Assembly: GCA_009617715.1 (NCBI GenBank)
Contig: VTFK01000088.1
Span: 310,001 to 374,000, forward strand
Direction: 5' to 3'
Length of the DNA stretch: 64,000 bases
Origin: Plectrocnemia conspersa
Taxonomy: Eukaryota; Arthropoda; Insecta; Trichoptera; Polycentropodidae
A program made the position numbers and the translations under genes. The first letter of the stretch is position 1, and each line of letters begins with the position of its first letter. Below the pieces are notes generated by a model. That model ran no database searches and was not told where the DNA came from. It saw only the letters and a program-made list of their open reading frames with translations. This document shows positions 1 through 12,644 of the stretch, in pieces.

Positions 1-139
1 CAAAATATATGCTAATACAATACTAAATGCAATATACAATAGCTAGATTGATTTTTTGGGTTGTTATGTATTATACTATTGAGTAAAAATATATTTAATA
101 TATGTTACAGTGAATCTTTTAGTAAAAAAAATATAAAAA

Positions 140-492
140 CTGATGTGTGCGACACAACTATTTTCTTCAACTAAATTAATATTAAATATCACTACTTACG
201 TCGCTTTTTTACACGTTTCATACAAGTTTAGAGTAGCATATAATTTCACTAGCAACGGTAAGATAGATTATATTTTTACTAGTAGTAGAATGTATGTATT
301 TATTTACCAGTGAAAATGTATTCCGATATGATTTCACTGAAATGACAGTGAATATATATTTTCAACTGAGTAATAACGACAATTTGGTGCCGAAACAGAC
401 TATTTGTTATTTAATAATAAATGATATGTGTAATAACTCGGCCGAGATGTATTCGTATATTATTTCACTGAAACGACAGTGAAAATATAACA
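140..492 (+). repeat. Dispersed GTGAAA-rich repeat (family A), copy 1
   Basis: This interspersed repeat also occurs near 15.2, 27.5, 36.9-37.3 and 55.7-56.1 kb. Diagnostic shared blocks are AGAGTAGCATATAATTTCAC, then a TTTTTACTAGTAG block, then a tail with AGTGAAAATGTATTCC and TTTCACTGAAATGACA. The tail is repeated inside this copy (near 340 and 465), giving several short GTGAAA/TTTCAC palindromes. No open frame is present. It looks like a non-autonomous element, but no clean target duplication could be read, so the class is unknown. Confidence 0.6.
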
Positions 493-2515
493 CTATTACA
501 TATACTACAAATAATACGTATGGCACATTACGTATATCAGAAAATTACTTCAAGGTTGGTGTAAGTATTGAATTAGGTAATGCATAAATTAATTATGTAA
601 CCCATATTCATATGTAAATCGATTACGAGTTAAAAGTAAACAAAATTAGTGACCTTGTGATATATATTACGAGTATTTCCGAATTGTATGGTAATCAATT
701 AATTGCATACGCGAACGTTAGTTAACCGATCGAGGGAATTTAACCCGAGAGGTTAACGAGCTCCAAATTAAAAGGCCATGGTCGTTGATCGGTTGATTTA
801 TGTAAATTTGCATTTATATATTAGAAAAAAGCTGTGAATAAATATTAATAAATCATAAATATTAAAATAAACTTTTTTATTTATAAGATCAAAGAATATA
901 AAAAAATGCACTGCGAGGAATTAAAAGCATTTATTTTTTCTTCGAATGAAATAGTAAGTTCCAAAATGTTTAATTTGTACAGACGAAAAAAACATGTAAG
1001 AATGTGAGGCACTTTATCATGCGTGTTCAGACACCAAAAATCGATAATTTTTTGCTGTTTTATCTGTTTAAAAAATAGGTCATTTTTTGGGTAGGACGAG
1101 TCGAGTAAATAATTTATAGAATTGGTACACGTCAATTATTACGCAAACACTTCACTTAAGTAAACGTTATCGATAATAATATATGATTAATGTTAATGAA
1201 ACAATTATTACTGATTTTATGGAATTAAAAAGTACTAGTACATTTTCAACTTCTGACTGTCGCAAAATTAGCATGTTATAAGTACGCAAAAAAAACACAA
1301 TTGAAATAGTAAAATGCCGATAAAAATGGAACGGGGTTGACTGAGGTTTGCGTATGAATATTTGAGTAATTTTGACCCCTTTAGTGCACCTACACTTTAC
1401 AATCAATACACGATTTGACAGTCACTTTCACTATCGTATCCTTTCAAAAAAATACACAAAAAAAATATATTAAATACCTATAATCTAATTTTGCTGTTAA
1501 CAATAAACTTGTTTATATTATAATATACACGAGCATGCGACCTTGCTCCAACGGTCGGAGCGGGGCTCGCGCAAAGTAGCAAAACGTGTTCTACACAACA
1601 GTAGTTCTAATTTCAGTATTTTATAATGGGCTGATTTTATTGCCACCATCGTTAACATTTATAGTTCATTCACATTGAATTAAAATATGATGAAATAAAT
1701 TACTATTTTGTTAATTACGCCTATATGTGACTTATTAGGTATTTTCTATTTGTATGATTTTTTGAATGACATTAAACGCCAAAAATATTTCCTCTTAAAC
1801 TTATTATTATATACAAAATATTAAACATTTTTCATAAGGAATATAAACTTTCGATATTCAAAAAGTAAAGCATTTTCAGCTTCAAAAGTTCTTCAAAGAG
1901 GGTATAAAGTTGTATAGTCCTTAATAAGTTGTAAAATGTTTAAATACAAATAGTTGAGAAAAATAAAAGCAACTTTTATGAAACTTTTCCAGGCTTCATA
2001 CACAGCAAAGTTATGCTTTCAATATGTGTTTAAATTGATCTTGAGTGTATTGAAGAGGATCTATCTTGGTAGAAAAATTAATGAGTTGGAAAACATATAA
2101 AATATAAATAAGTAAATTTATAGAGCGTCAATTTTGTGATATATGTAGTTTACCATGTCACAATACACTACGCTTTCAATGTGCATTTAAAATAATCTGA
2201 AGTTTGTTCAGTGCTCTGTTTATGACACAAAAATGAACTGTCTTCTGCAACAAAATAAGTCGCAGATATTTGATTGAAACGATGTTTCTATCTCGTCGGA
2301 GATACACACACGATATTAGATATCGAAAAAATAAACGATTAACATTAAGTTTCAAAACACCCCGAACAAAAAATAGGGCCAGATAATTCCAACAAACAGA
2401 TGCCAAGCATCTCCTGATTACACATTCCATATAATGATTACGTATATGTGTCGAAACGCAGATATTCTAACAGGAATTTTATTAGACAATAACAAATAGT
2501 GTAATTCCGCCCCGA
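493..2515. other. AT-rich DNA, nothing recognised
   Basis: No coding signal, tRNA, or transposon end could be supported. A small GC-richer patch at about 1536-1580 has the inverted pair GCTCC/GGAGC. A similar CTTGCTCC...GGAGCAAG hairpin lies at about 47230. Confidence 0.5.
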
Positions 2516-2665
2516 ATCATATAAATTAGACAGTGGACCGAGGATCGGATGGGACGTTATACTTCACCTCAATTATCAAGGGTAGGCCGGTAGATTTATA
2601 TTAAGAAAAATATGCGATACTGAATTACTATATTCTATCACTTCGCTTTCGACTTGGAACAATTC

Positions 2666-2749
2666 AGTTCAGCCATCATACGCCAAATCGATCGAGACGA
2701 CCATTGTAAGCCCGAGAAAGAGGCGCTTTTCGCTTCACCGTTGAAACAG
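2666..2749 (+). promoter_or_regulatory. Possible promoter and first exon (plus strand)
   Basis: An arthropod-type initiator (ATTCAGTT) places a start at about 2666 in a locally GC-raised stretch. An AGACG block about 30 nt downstream resembles a downstream promoter element. An ACAG|GTAAGC splice donor ends the putative exon at 2749. There is no convincing TATA box. The 84-nt exon would be 5'UTR. The microexon at 5305 could be the next exon. Initiator and donor motifs are short and arise by chance, so this is a suggestion only. Confidence 0.3.
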
Positions 2750-2759
2750 GTAAGCGAAA

Positions 2760-4240
2760 AAAGTAATCACCCAAGTAACCAAGAGTTCAACCCGATCTTC
2801 TATACGACTTTTAAAACTGTTTTGAACCAATAAAAAAATAAACATAAATAGTATTCTTTATGAAACTATGACTGATTATGACAGTTTGTGACTATTTCGC
2901 AACATAAATAAAGGGGCGTTGAGAGGATCAAAAAAATAAATGATTCGTATCTTTCATAGAATAGTATATGGACTAATTGCGCAAAAAACGAATGTCTTTA
3001 TTTTTTCATGTTCATTATCGATTTTTTTCACAATCATTACTATTTTTTGCACTCTGTCTATTCATACGGATGTTTAGCATTTACCCTTGATTTTTTTCTT
3101 CCGAATGTATTGTACAGCTTCACGCCGAAGCGTCATACAATACAACACTAATTACTTAATGCATTTTTTGCGACACCGTTACGAAAAGCGACGCAATAAT
3201 TCGAAGACGAGCATATTGCGCAAGTCGGAACCGCGATTGGTCACGTTACGTTAATACAACACTAATTAAACAAATTATGTCATCCTTCGAATGGGTTCGG
3301 TGCTGCACCGCGCGTCTAGCTCTAAATCAAAAATTTTACTCAAATCGATAAACTTTGTTCAATTTATACATATGTACATAAGATTACCACAATAGTAATA
3401 AATCATCAACCACAAACAAAGAGTCGCATACTACAATGATGCAAAAAAACAATTAAAAACTTGACAGAATGTAATACAGCGGAAAATCCTAGAGAGGCGT
3501 CAATTATTTTGCTTCGCGATTAAATCATTTTAAACGATAGATGACTTTTCGATTTACCACGAGCTACAAATCAAATCAATAACATCCGTAATTTACCGAG
3601 AAAAGTTAAAGTCAACGTTAAATAATACACATAATGGCATTAACAACACAGTGTTTATAATGTACACGATGATAATGATAAATAACACAATAATTATAGG
3701 TTGTATGAAGAATAATATGTTATAAATCAAATGCAACATTGTAATGATCTTAATTGAATCACACGCATATATAGTATGCTTGTTTACACAGATATAAAAT
3801 TATTTCATTAAATTTTAATTAACTTATAACAATAATGCATTAATTGTTCTATACATTTTTTTAAAGTTTTTCATGGTTGATTACCCCGTGGAAAATGCCG
3901 AGATAATTCCAATAAGTCAATAGAGGTCCGCCAATTACTACGACGTTATAAAAGTTATTAAATGTAATTTATATATTAATGAACATTTAAGTTTAAATAG
4001 GAAAAATATTTTACGAGGAATAATTACAATATACGCATTGCAATGATATGCTAGAGTCCTTTATTATTTTTTTAATAATTTTTAATGAGTTTATGTAACA
4101 AATAATTAAGACATGTAATAATATATTAAAATATATGGTTATTAAAAACACTCGACTATAATATATTATTTTTATGATAATACCCAAGCGTAATTATTAC
4201 CATAAATAGTGAAGTATGGACATTAACGTTTTTTACAATT
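2760..4240. other. AT-rich DNA with a short direct repeat
   Basis: No gene recognised. The 15-mer ATACAACACTAATTA occurs twice, near 3141 and 3253, about 112 bp apart. The DNA between them is CpG-richer (3160-3320). Confidence 0.5.
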
Positions 4241-4259
4241 TAAAGCTTAAAATAAAGTA

Positions 4260-4480
4260 AAATATGTATATAATAATATTAATTGAACAAAGGTCAGTTT
4301 TATTATGATATTTATATTTATTTAAATAGCTTGTATATTGTCTAAGTCTCCCTGATTTATTTTATTGTTCTTTATGTCTTCTAAGAAACAATGTTTTTAT
4401 CTCGTAAGCGTTATACAAAATTCAATAAAATATATAATAACATTAAATGAACAAAAGGTCAGTTTTGTTATGGTATTGTA
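4260..4480. repeat. Diverged tandem duplication, about 164-bp period
   Basis: A block beginning TATATAATAA and containing TGAACAAAGGTCAGTTTT at about 4266-4312 recurs as TGAACAAAAGGTCAGTTTT at about 4430-4477, in the same orientation. The flanks are AT-rich with no open frame. Confidence 0.6.
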
Positions 4481-4694
4481 TTTGATAAGGATTAAAATAA
4501 TTCGAAAAAAATATTATAATTTTTTTCAATGAGATTTTGATAATTTTTCTCAATGAGAGTATTGAGATTTTTATTAAAAGCAATTTAAGCTTTGGAAGCA
4601 ATAAAATAGGATGAATTCAAAAGCTGCTTTGGATAAAATCTTACACATGTTAAATATATTAATATAGATGTATAAATTTTTATTTTTTTAAACC

Positions 4695-4925
4695 TTTATA
4701 AAAGTATTAATTACAGATTCAGTGACACCTATATATAATTAATTACTAATTGCGTAATATAATTTTAATCAATATATGTCACTTTACAGCTGGGAGCGGA
4801 TTTTAATAATAGCGCATTTTTATAAATAAATTCGAGTCTGCCGCCGTGGCTCGAACCCGCGGCTTTGGATTACCAGTTTGAGTCCTTACGAACAATACAA
4901 TTCCGACCTTATATATCACGATAAA
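4695..4925 (-). mobile_element. tRNA-derived SINE (family 1), copy 1
   Basis: On the minus strand it has a pol III B box (GGTTCGAGCC, about 4848-4858) inside a tRNA-like segment containing ACTGGTAATCC. This is followed by GGCAGACTCGAATTTATTTA, ATAAAAATGCGC and a tRNA-unrelated body ending near GGTGTCACTGAATC. The same order is found at 18.9 kb (plus) and 36.7 kb (minus). A short non-autonomous retroposon that depends on a LINE in trans; no coding capacity. Confidence 0.75.
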
Positions 4926-5300
4926 AAAATATTTTTATGAGTTGCGACATAATTACTTTAATCCATGTATATATATTATTATTTTTAAGTAGAAATATAG
5001 GTTTTAAATAAATACATATATACTTCGATATCAATATTGATAGGACGACTTATATATTATGTGTTTTTATTAATTATTGCGTATAAAATTTAAATCTATT
5101 TACCGAAAGTAATATCGCTATTAATATATGCTGCATTAATTTCAATATAATATGGTTTTTCAGAAGTTGGAAGAAATAAATGTTTATTCAAATTTAACAT
5201 ATAATAAATATATTAAAACAATTTAATAAACAATGAAAATAGTTCATTGCAAAAGGGATACCGACTATAAAACAATTTTTCTCACTCTTTTCTCAATGTT
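4926..5300. other. AT-rich DNA, possible intron 3' part
   Basis: Nothing recognised except a long pyrimidine stretch immediately before 5304 that would serve as the acceptor of the microexon. An AAGTTGGAAGAA stretch follows a TTTTTCAG at about 5162, but without a donor. Confidence 0.4.
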
Positions 5301-5304
5301 TCAG

Positions 5305-5341
5305 ATGTTCTCACTCCAGTGAAAATATTGCTATAGAAGCA
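5305..5341 (+). CDS. 37-nt microexon candidate
   Basis: A strong acceptor (pyrimidine-rich TTTTCTCACTC...GTTTCAG, with a GACTAT branch-like site) precedes 5305, and a consensus donor GCA|GTAAGT follows 5341. Only one frame is open through the 37 nt: one leading base then twelve codons reading CSHSSENIAIEA. The other two frames stop. It could be exon 2 of a transcript starting near 2666. Microexons of this size are known in insect neural and muscle genes, but no protein family can be named from 12 residues. Confidence 0.35.
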
Positions 5342-5639
5342 GTAAGTTTGCTATAATAAACTAAATTCTTTATTATCTGTTGAATTAATTAAAGAGCTTA
5401 AAATAATCAGATATTTAAAAAAAAATGTGATAATATAAAGTTTGCCGAGAAGTTACAGAATGAAATATTATAAACAAGTCAAGTTTTTGTATTAAGAAAA
5501 TGATATTAAATTTGATATAATATCATCAACGATAGAGTACTATTTACATTAGTTATTATAGTCTAGTAGTCTAATAACATATATGTACATAAGAGGTAGC
5601 ATATGAATAATTTATTACCACGATAAAAAAATCACAACA

Positions 5640-6060
5640 CTGGCTTACTTAAGTCCTTATCTCGAGCCGAGCTTTCGTTTGCGACGTTGCGTTAACACTG
5701 CCACTAGTGTCAACAACACAAACACTTGCCCCTCCAGTGGCGGCGCAATTTTGCAAAAACAGAATACAAACGGCGTCGGCGCCGATGGCCCCCACGCCGG
5801 TCACGTGCCGGCGACTGACCGTACTCACTGACCACCACCGACTGACTGACTAACTGGTCGACATGTGCGAGCGGGTGAAAGGGGCCAACCGCCGTTTCCC
5901 AACTGCACAGTGCGTATTCGCGTTTCATTTCGCAAACGGGTGAAAAGGGTGTGATGCAACGCTGCAGCGGCGTCAGTCGTCGGGAAAGCGCGGCGCCAAT
6001 TAGTAAAAAATAAAAACAAATAAACAGTGGCGACGTTTTACGCCCAATGGCATAACTACC
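5640..6060 (-). promoter_or_regulatory. CpG-rich island with clustered initiators
   Basis: A sharp GC and CpG rise in an AT-rich setting. On the minus strand five TCAGT initiator cores fall within about 45 nt (around 5813-5857), with an E-box CACGTG near 5801. A minus-strand donor TTAA|GTAAGC ends a possible first exon at 5649. The 120- and 64-codon minus-strand frames here are read as consequences of GC-rich DNA, not as proteins. The island may instead serve a divergent or plus-strand start (TCAGT near 5966). Confidence 0.4.
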
Positions 6061-6074
6061 GCCTGAGATCAACG

Positions 6075-6848
6075 AATCGTGAATCGATAATATCTATGAG
6101 AATAAAATTTTAATTTGGAGTTGAGAAGAAAATAAATTTGAAAAAATCAAAAGGAGCAAGCTTTGTATATAGTTACGTGGATGATTAAAAACATCCCAGT
6201 TGGGTTCTTTATGTGACTTATGGCCATTTCTTAATATCCATATTCAATGCAATGTCCCAATACAATACTTTTTCATTTAAAAAACGGTTGGGAGCCATTG
6301 ACTTTGACTTGATCAGGTCGAGACCATTTAAGGGGCAAATATTAGCAGCAAAGTTTCGGAACTTAGGGGTTGAGGAATGTGCGTAGAAAGGCTGACAGAT
6401 GACAGGTTGTAAGTAATAAAAATGGACTCGAAATGAGTTTATTACCTCTAGAGACTCCAAGGAGATGAAGATGAGAATTTCGTTTTTTTGGATAACACTT
6501 GACCTACCGGTCAGACCAATTGGCGTCCTAAATGTACCGAACGTTAAATACCGCGAACGCTAATTAGCGTATTTTTTATATGATGGTTTGTATGTCAAAT
6601 TAAAAATACATGTTTAGTGTTTTGCTTGATTTTTTTAAGACGTGCTGAATATATGTATGAATTTTCATTTTATATTGAAATTTTTTTTTAATTATATTTA
6701 TATGCGAAAGTCTATTTAAGAAAAATATTTATACATCTATATTTTATATTTCTTTGTTTACACGCCGTTTGAAAAAAAAGTGCGAAAAAAGTTTTTACAT
6801 ATTTGCAAAAATTTGGGAGCCGCTGGCTATGAATTTTAATTATATTAT
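6075..6848. other. Intergenic DNA, nothing recognised
   Basis: Moderately AT-rich. An 80-codon minus-strand frame at 6218-6460 has no recognisable motif or splice context. Confidence 0.4.
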
Positions 6849-7039
6849 TTAACCCTTTGGCTACCGAAATCCGATATATCGGCTTTCGCTACACTAGCGA
6901 GAACTGCCGGATCCGACGGCTCCGAAATCGTAGTATCCAATACATTTTCAACCGTCTGTAGGGTAATTGCTTCAGGGGTTTATAACATTTTTTCAAATAT
7001 ATGTTATAAATATATTATAATCATTATTTTTATACATAT

Positions 7040-7047
<8 letters not shown>

Positions 7048-7113
<66 letters not shown>
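7048..7113. repeat. (TA)n microsatellite 1
   Basis: An uninterrupted TA run preceded by a short ACACACA stretch, inside the piggyBac-like element. Confidence 0.97.
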
Positions 7114-7117
<4 letters not shown>

Positions 7118-7310
7118 TCTGAACAACCACATGCTGGGCTTTGCCCACACCGGATGTTCATATTCTCAATTTTCCCCCGAGGATGGCCGGGCGAATCTGG
7201 CCGAAACGTAGGGACCATGATTCCACACGGAATCAAAAAAAAGTACGCGGAGTAATCCGATTCCTAGAAATATTAACCAAATATTTTCTCCGCGAAAACG
7301 CATTCAACCA

Positions 7311-7879
<569 letters not shown>

Positions 7880-8329
7880 CAGTCTGTAGGGTATTTTTAC
7901 TTAAACCATTATTTAAAAATATTATATTTTATTAATTTACGAAAAGTTTTATTTACATTATAAAAATAAATAACATATTATATACCATTGTTATTGATTC
8001 CTGGTTGGAGTTCGGCCGCTCAGATCTCGTATTTTTTAATACGTCATGCGATAATGACTCTTATTACAGCGCAAATAAGAACTAAAATAACACACAATCG
8101 CATATTCATCATTAATTAGGTCAAGTTCACTGCAGACAGCGTCGCACGCCGCGACAGCATGTTTACAAACTAAAATACACATTTTGACTTTTTAATTATT
8201 TAATAAAAAGTCCCGGCAGTTCTGGAACATTTTTCCAAAAATGCCCGGCATCAAAGGGTAATAACGTGATATTTTTTGTTTCAAAATTCACATCGGAAAT
8301 AAACATAAAATAATCTCAGTTTGCTATAT

Positions 8330-9060
8330 TATGCTTTGAGTTTTAAATCTGTCATAATGCGACAATAGCAGTTAAAAAATTTATAATGCAATGGACAAGG
8401 ATGCTATTAAATTTAGAAAGTGTCAAATGTGGTTCTAAAAATTTCGTTCCGGAAATTTTGACATTGAATATCTACGTAAGGGCGGGTTGTTAGTGCGGAT
8501 ATTAGGGCTGCCATCATAGCAGATCCGAGATTAACGGCACAAAAGCTCAATCAGTTCAGACATTTAAAGAGTTAGGAAAAGTGTTAATGTGCAGACTATG
8601 GGTATCTCATAAATTGCATGAGAAAACTTCGCACAGCAAATCTCAATATGCCAATATTTTTTTGTATGGCAATAAATCCCCATTTCAGTTAATTTGTTTA
8701 TAAGCGACTCAGGCCATAAAAAAAGAGCTTTCTTTTATAAATTAAAATGGGTAATTTTATACCACGACAGCGCTCGCTCTTGTGTATCGAAAAAGGCGAT
8801 AAAAAAATCAGTTGATTTTCCTGGGAACTCCTTTCTCAACCACTGTATTCTGCAGACATTGCTCCAAACGACATCCATTTATTTATATTCCTGCAATAGA
8901 TTTTAGCTGGAAAAAAATAGTTTATAAACACTGATTAGAAAACAACATTACAGAATTTATTGCTTCCAAGAAAAAAAATATTTTTCGAATCACATATAAA
9001 AAAAATGATTAACATGTGGATAATAATTATAGAAAAAGGTAGCGAATATATAATTTAGTA
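8330..9060 (+). pseudogene. Mariner (DD34D) transposase relic
   Basis: Decayed plus-strand transposase with stops and frameshifts. From about 8421 it reads CQMWF*KFRSGNFDIEYLRK, the mariner N-terminal helix-turn-helix end. Near 8749-8816 it reads VILYHDSARSCVSKKAIKK, carrying the second catalytic Asp. At 8840-8899, two bases out of frame, it reads PLYSADIAPNDIHLFIFLQ, carrying the third catalytic Asp. The two Asp codons are about 34 codons apart, as in DD34D mariners. A tail resembling FFESHIKKMINMW...GEY ends near 9055. The N-terminus and much of the centre are lost; it starts close to the piggyBac-like right end. Not functional. Confidence 0.8.
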
Positions 9061-9475
9061 AAAGAAAATGCAGAACACCCAAAATTGCACAAAAGCCATG
9101 CAATTATCACAAAAAATCTTTCAACCTTTTTTATTCATAAGCTTCGAAGCTCGTCTAAAAAAATGAATTCCCCTGTATATCCTTGGTAATCATCGAACCA
9201 GCGTTTACAAAGGAGATGACATTGAGGTAGAGTTAAAAACTAATGCGATATATCAACGCTAGCGTATTCAAATTCATAGACTGCGAAAATAAGTAAGTTA
9301 TATTGTACATGTTGACATATTTAAGTTGATCCCGGAAGTATGCAGTTGCAATGGGTTTGGGCCTTCTATTTTTTTTACTATTAATAGTTTCAGCATGAAA
9401 ATCTATTATTACGAACAGATACTAAATAAGATCTAGTGGCACAAAAAAACGTTTTTTTACATTTATAATAACTAT
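9061..9475. other. Intergenic DNA, nothing recognised
   Basis: AT-rich; no open frame, transposon end or RNA gene could be supported. Confidence 0.4.
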
Positions 9476-9479
9476 CTTA

Positions 9480-9677
9480 GTGTTTGGAGTAACCTTCACG
9501 GCAACGGCAGCCTCTAAGCGTTCGAAGACTTCTTCTCCGACACATTATGGCAAGAAGGTCGTCAGACCAGAAAGATCGGCACAAAACCTCATTTTGCAAA
9601 GCGCATACGTGACGACAAAGACCTTGGTATGGATTAAGCAAACCATACTACAACCATTGACGAATAATTTCTCCTGA
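9480..9677 (+). other. GC-raised 65-codon frame, unknown
   Basis: A plus-strand frame rich in Ser/Thr/Lys (starts FGVTFTATAASKRSKT) in DNA richer in GC than its flanks. The opposite strand is open over the same region, so composition alone may explain it. No splice sites, motif or family recognised. It could be a fragment of an old transposon or exon. Confidence 0.15.
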
Positions 9678-9679
9678 CA

Positions 9680-11225
9680 ATTTATCACCGCAAATAACAT
9701 TAAATCATGATCACACATTATAAACGATGCGGAACAATACACATCAGATAAGCATGTGATAGGCGTTAATACAAAACGTTATTAACGGAAAAATGTGCAA
9801 TTATAATACAGTCATAATACATCATTATGAATTGACGCAATCAACACGCTATGGTGCATGCGAATTTTTAGAAAAAAATTAACACCTCTATGGCTATATT
9901 TACAATACAATTACCGTACACAAAAAACATTGACCATGAAAACCTCAAAGCTTTTTTTGATACCTTGCATAACGATCTATCGTTATATCGCATGCTATGC
10001 ACATTTCATTAAGATAATTTTCACTAAATATTACATTTAATATAGGTAAAGACATTGTTTCGTTGTTTGCTATGAAAATTGAGAAAATATGCATAAACAA
10101 CGCTATTAATACATAGCAAGCGTATCTGGATATTGTGTGCGTTTAATAACATTTATGTTCATAAATATTTGATCTCGTTCTCGGTAACATATTGACGTTG
10201 TAAACAAATAAACTGAACTTCTGCAATAAATCATGTTTATGATCAAATGTTCGTTTATTCCTTTCATGTAATTTAAATAACTATCTAAATACAAACAGCA
10301 AATAAAATAAATACTAAGCGTCGATTTAGTTGTAGCACTTCTATTTTACTCAATCGACGAAGAATCATTTATTCTATTGAGTTGTTAATTAATCTGAATT
10401 CAACTAGATTACCACAGCAAAATAATCCTCAAGGTTAGTAGTCGTGTTATGCTGCTGAGGAATTTGGATTTACCAATAGTGTGCAATGATACACGGCCGA
10501 TTTTAAAGTAGCGATTCGCAATATTTTCGTCATAAAAATAAACAAACCACAAGGACTTTCTTGAGAGATGAATGCTTCCCCATGGTCAATTTTATGTTGC
10601 ATCCAAAACACTAGAAAGTTAACAGAAGCATCGTCTAAGCCTTAATTAAGATCAAGTGTTAAAGAATATTACATCAAAAAATATTGAGAAGTCTTAAAGT
10701 TAAAAATTGGAATGTGTTCATAATAAAATATAATTATCTTTGAATAAAATGGCAATAATTATTAGCAACTAAGATTTAAAAATCTATTTTTATAAATTGA
10801 TAATTTGCTAATGAAACGCAAATTCTTAAAAAAAAGTAAGTGAAACAATTCTACGTTTAATATATAATACGTAATAAAAAAATAATGTGACCCATTTTTA
10901 TAAAACAAAGCCTACAACGTATGAACTAGGGATTTTGTGTCGAGACAACCCGAGAATTCATTCTTGCGAATTTTTGCGAGAATAAATGATTCGAATTGTG
11001 GGTGTTCTTCTTCATAAACTCGTGCAGTAAATCACCATAACCACGATAAATACAATAATGAACATGACAATAGATCTTGTAATGTTCAGATGAAAAAAAG
11101 GAACATTTGGACATAAAGGAACAAGTAAATAACACGTCGTAATTACTCTCGAAATACGCCATTGGGTGACAAAAAGCACTGTAAATATTTAACCTGTTGC
11201 ATGAATCGACAAAATGTCTATCAAA
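9680..11225. other. AT-rich DNA, nothing recognised
   Basis: Short frames on both strands have no coding-like composition or splice context. Confidence 0.4.
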
Positions 11226-11241
11226 CAAATTTCACTCTCTA

Positions 11242-11300
11242 CAGGCGTGTACATAATTCGTTGGTTGAATAAACGAGCGCAACGATTGGTTGAATGATCT
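11242..11300 (+). repeat. Diverged repeat shared with 21236-21292
   Basis: GGCGTGTACATAATTCG... followed by AACGATTGGTTGA parallels GGCGTATACTTATTTCG... followed by GCGATTGGCTGA at 21.2 kb, roughly 70% identical by eye over about 57 bp. Two copies in this window; class unknown. Confidence 0.4.
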
Positions 11301-11582
11301 CTGCATTGTTATGATTCGTCGGAGAGTACCCCAATCTACGATACATAAGGTCAGTATACATAAGGTACTGCAGAGCAAAGTGGACTACAAGGCAGACTAC
11401 GAGACATCTGCAGAGGCTCACAAAAGACACCTAGACGTTCGATCACGACCACGTTCTGCTACCAGAGACATCAGAGAACCATCCCGAGGACATAATTTCT
11501 CCGCCAGCTCCTCCACCAGCGCTCAGAAAAAAGTAATACTCTTCCATAACAGTTTGTTGCAACATATGTTATATTAAATAAA
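11290..11582 (+). pseudogene. Coding-like 3' end, unknown protein
   Basis: A GC-raised stretch. In one frame the end reads PEDIISPPAPPPALRKK, then stop TAA at 11534-11536 and AATAAA at 11577-11582. The 30-bp core (11489-11518) matches the last coding exon candidate at 48545-48574 (minus strand) at about 27 of 30 bases and in the same reading frame (DIISPPAxPPP). The proline-rich frame is blocked by a stop about 35 codons upstream. A different, 95-codon frame overlaps it. Most likely a decayed copy or fragment of the same gene or mobile element as at 48.5 kb; a frameshift would explain the split frames. Confidence 0.35.
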
Positions 11583-11584
11583 TC

Positions 11585-12640
11585 GTTATCAGTTTCCAAC
11601 GTCTATTTCTGTCTGCAAAGTCACGATAATTGAGTATGAAAAATAATAAAAAAATTCGAGTCCTCGGAATTCCCGGGAATGGGAAAAACCAGAAACTTCA
11701 GACTCTCTAGTAGGTACTCATACTTCGCAGAGCATATTTTTAAGGCAATTTGCGAAGAGAGTAAAGAGAGACACATGTGCAAAAAGCTATATATTTAAAA
11801 ATATAAAAATGGGGGCAACTAATTAAAAATTTTGCGTGACCGTGCACGTACACCGTCGTCCTCCGCCTAGGTTAGAAAAACATGTTTTATACCGCTTAAT
11901 TGCATCACTCATCAAAACACACTACATTAAAACATCGGATTATGGCAGGTTGATTCACACGTCAACCCGCCCACAATCGAACAACCATAAATTTCGGCCA
12001 TTGTGATGTATCGCGGAGATTCACACGTTCTAAATCGAGCAAGGTCGCCGGTGAAATATCGCAGCATCGCCGAGACGACGGCACCCACCGAGAGCAAAAC
12101 CGACAACTTTTACTATCGTTTACTACTCTGATCAATTTTGCATAAATACATAATATCACTCTGCATACCGACCGTCGATTTTTTCAAGAACGACTTTGCG
12201 AAATCCACGATAACCGGTGTGTTAGCATCGATTGATGTTTTTTTATCTCGTGTGGTTGACACGAAAGTAGGTTGGTTCGATTGGACGATCTTTGAATTCG
12301 TTACATAATAAGCAATTTGATTATATTATACGTGTGTATTATGTTATTGTTGCTTTCGAGCGAGCAACACTATCGATCAATTTTTTTTTAGTACAAAAGC
12401 AAACAAACGGCAAGTGGGTCGCAGAAAACGGCTACGAAACCAAGAGTGGGTGAGTCTGTCGTAGCGCTTGCCACCTCTGAACGAGGAAGAGATGGTTGTG
12501 CAAGTTCTAAAATTGCACATTGCTAACGTTTGTTTGTTAGTTAGTAGTTTTGCAATCAAAGAATTATTGAATAATGTGTCGCGTAACCTCGAAAAAAAAT
12601 TGAATCGGTAATTCAGAAAGGGCATATTTTAACAGCACTG
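11585..12640. other. Moderately CpG-rich unassigned block
   Basis: GC and CpG are raised at 11830-12160 and 12400-12500. The pair GATTCACACGT occurs twice (about 11951 and 12019). Possible regulatory DNA; no initiator-plus-donor pair could be supported. Confidence 0.3.
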
Positions 12641-12644
12641 TAGA

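Noticed and set aside
5710..6072. 120-codon minus-strand frame
   Set aside because: CpG-island composition, two overlapping frames, no motif.
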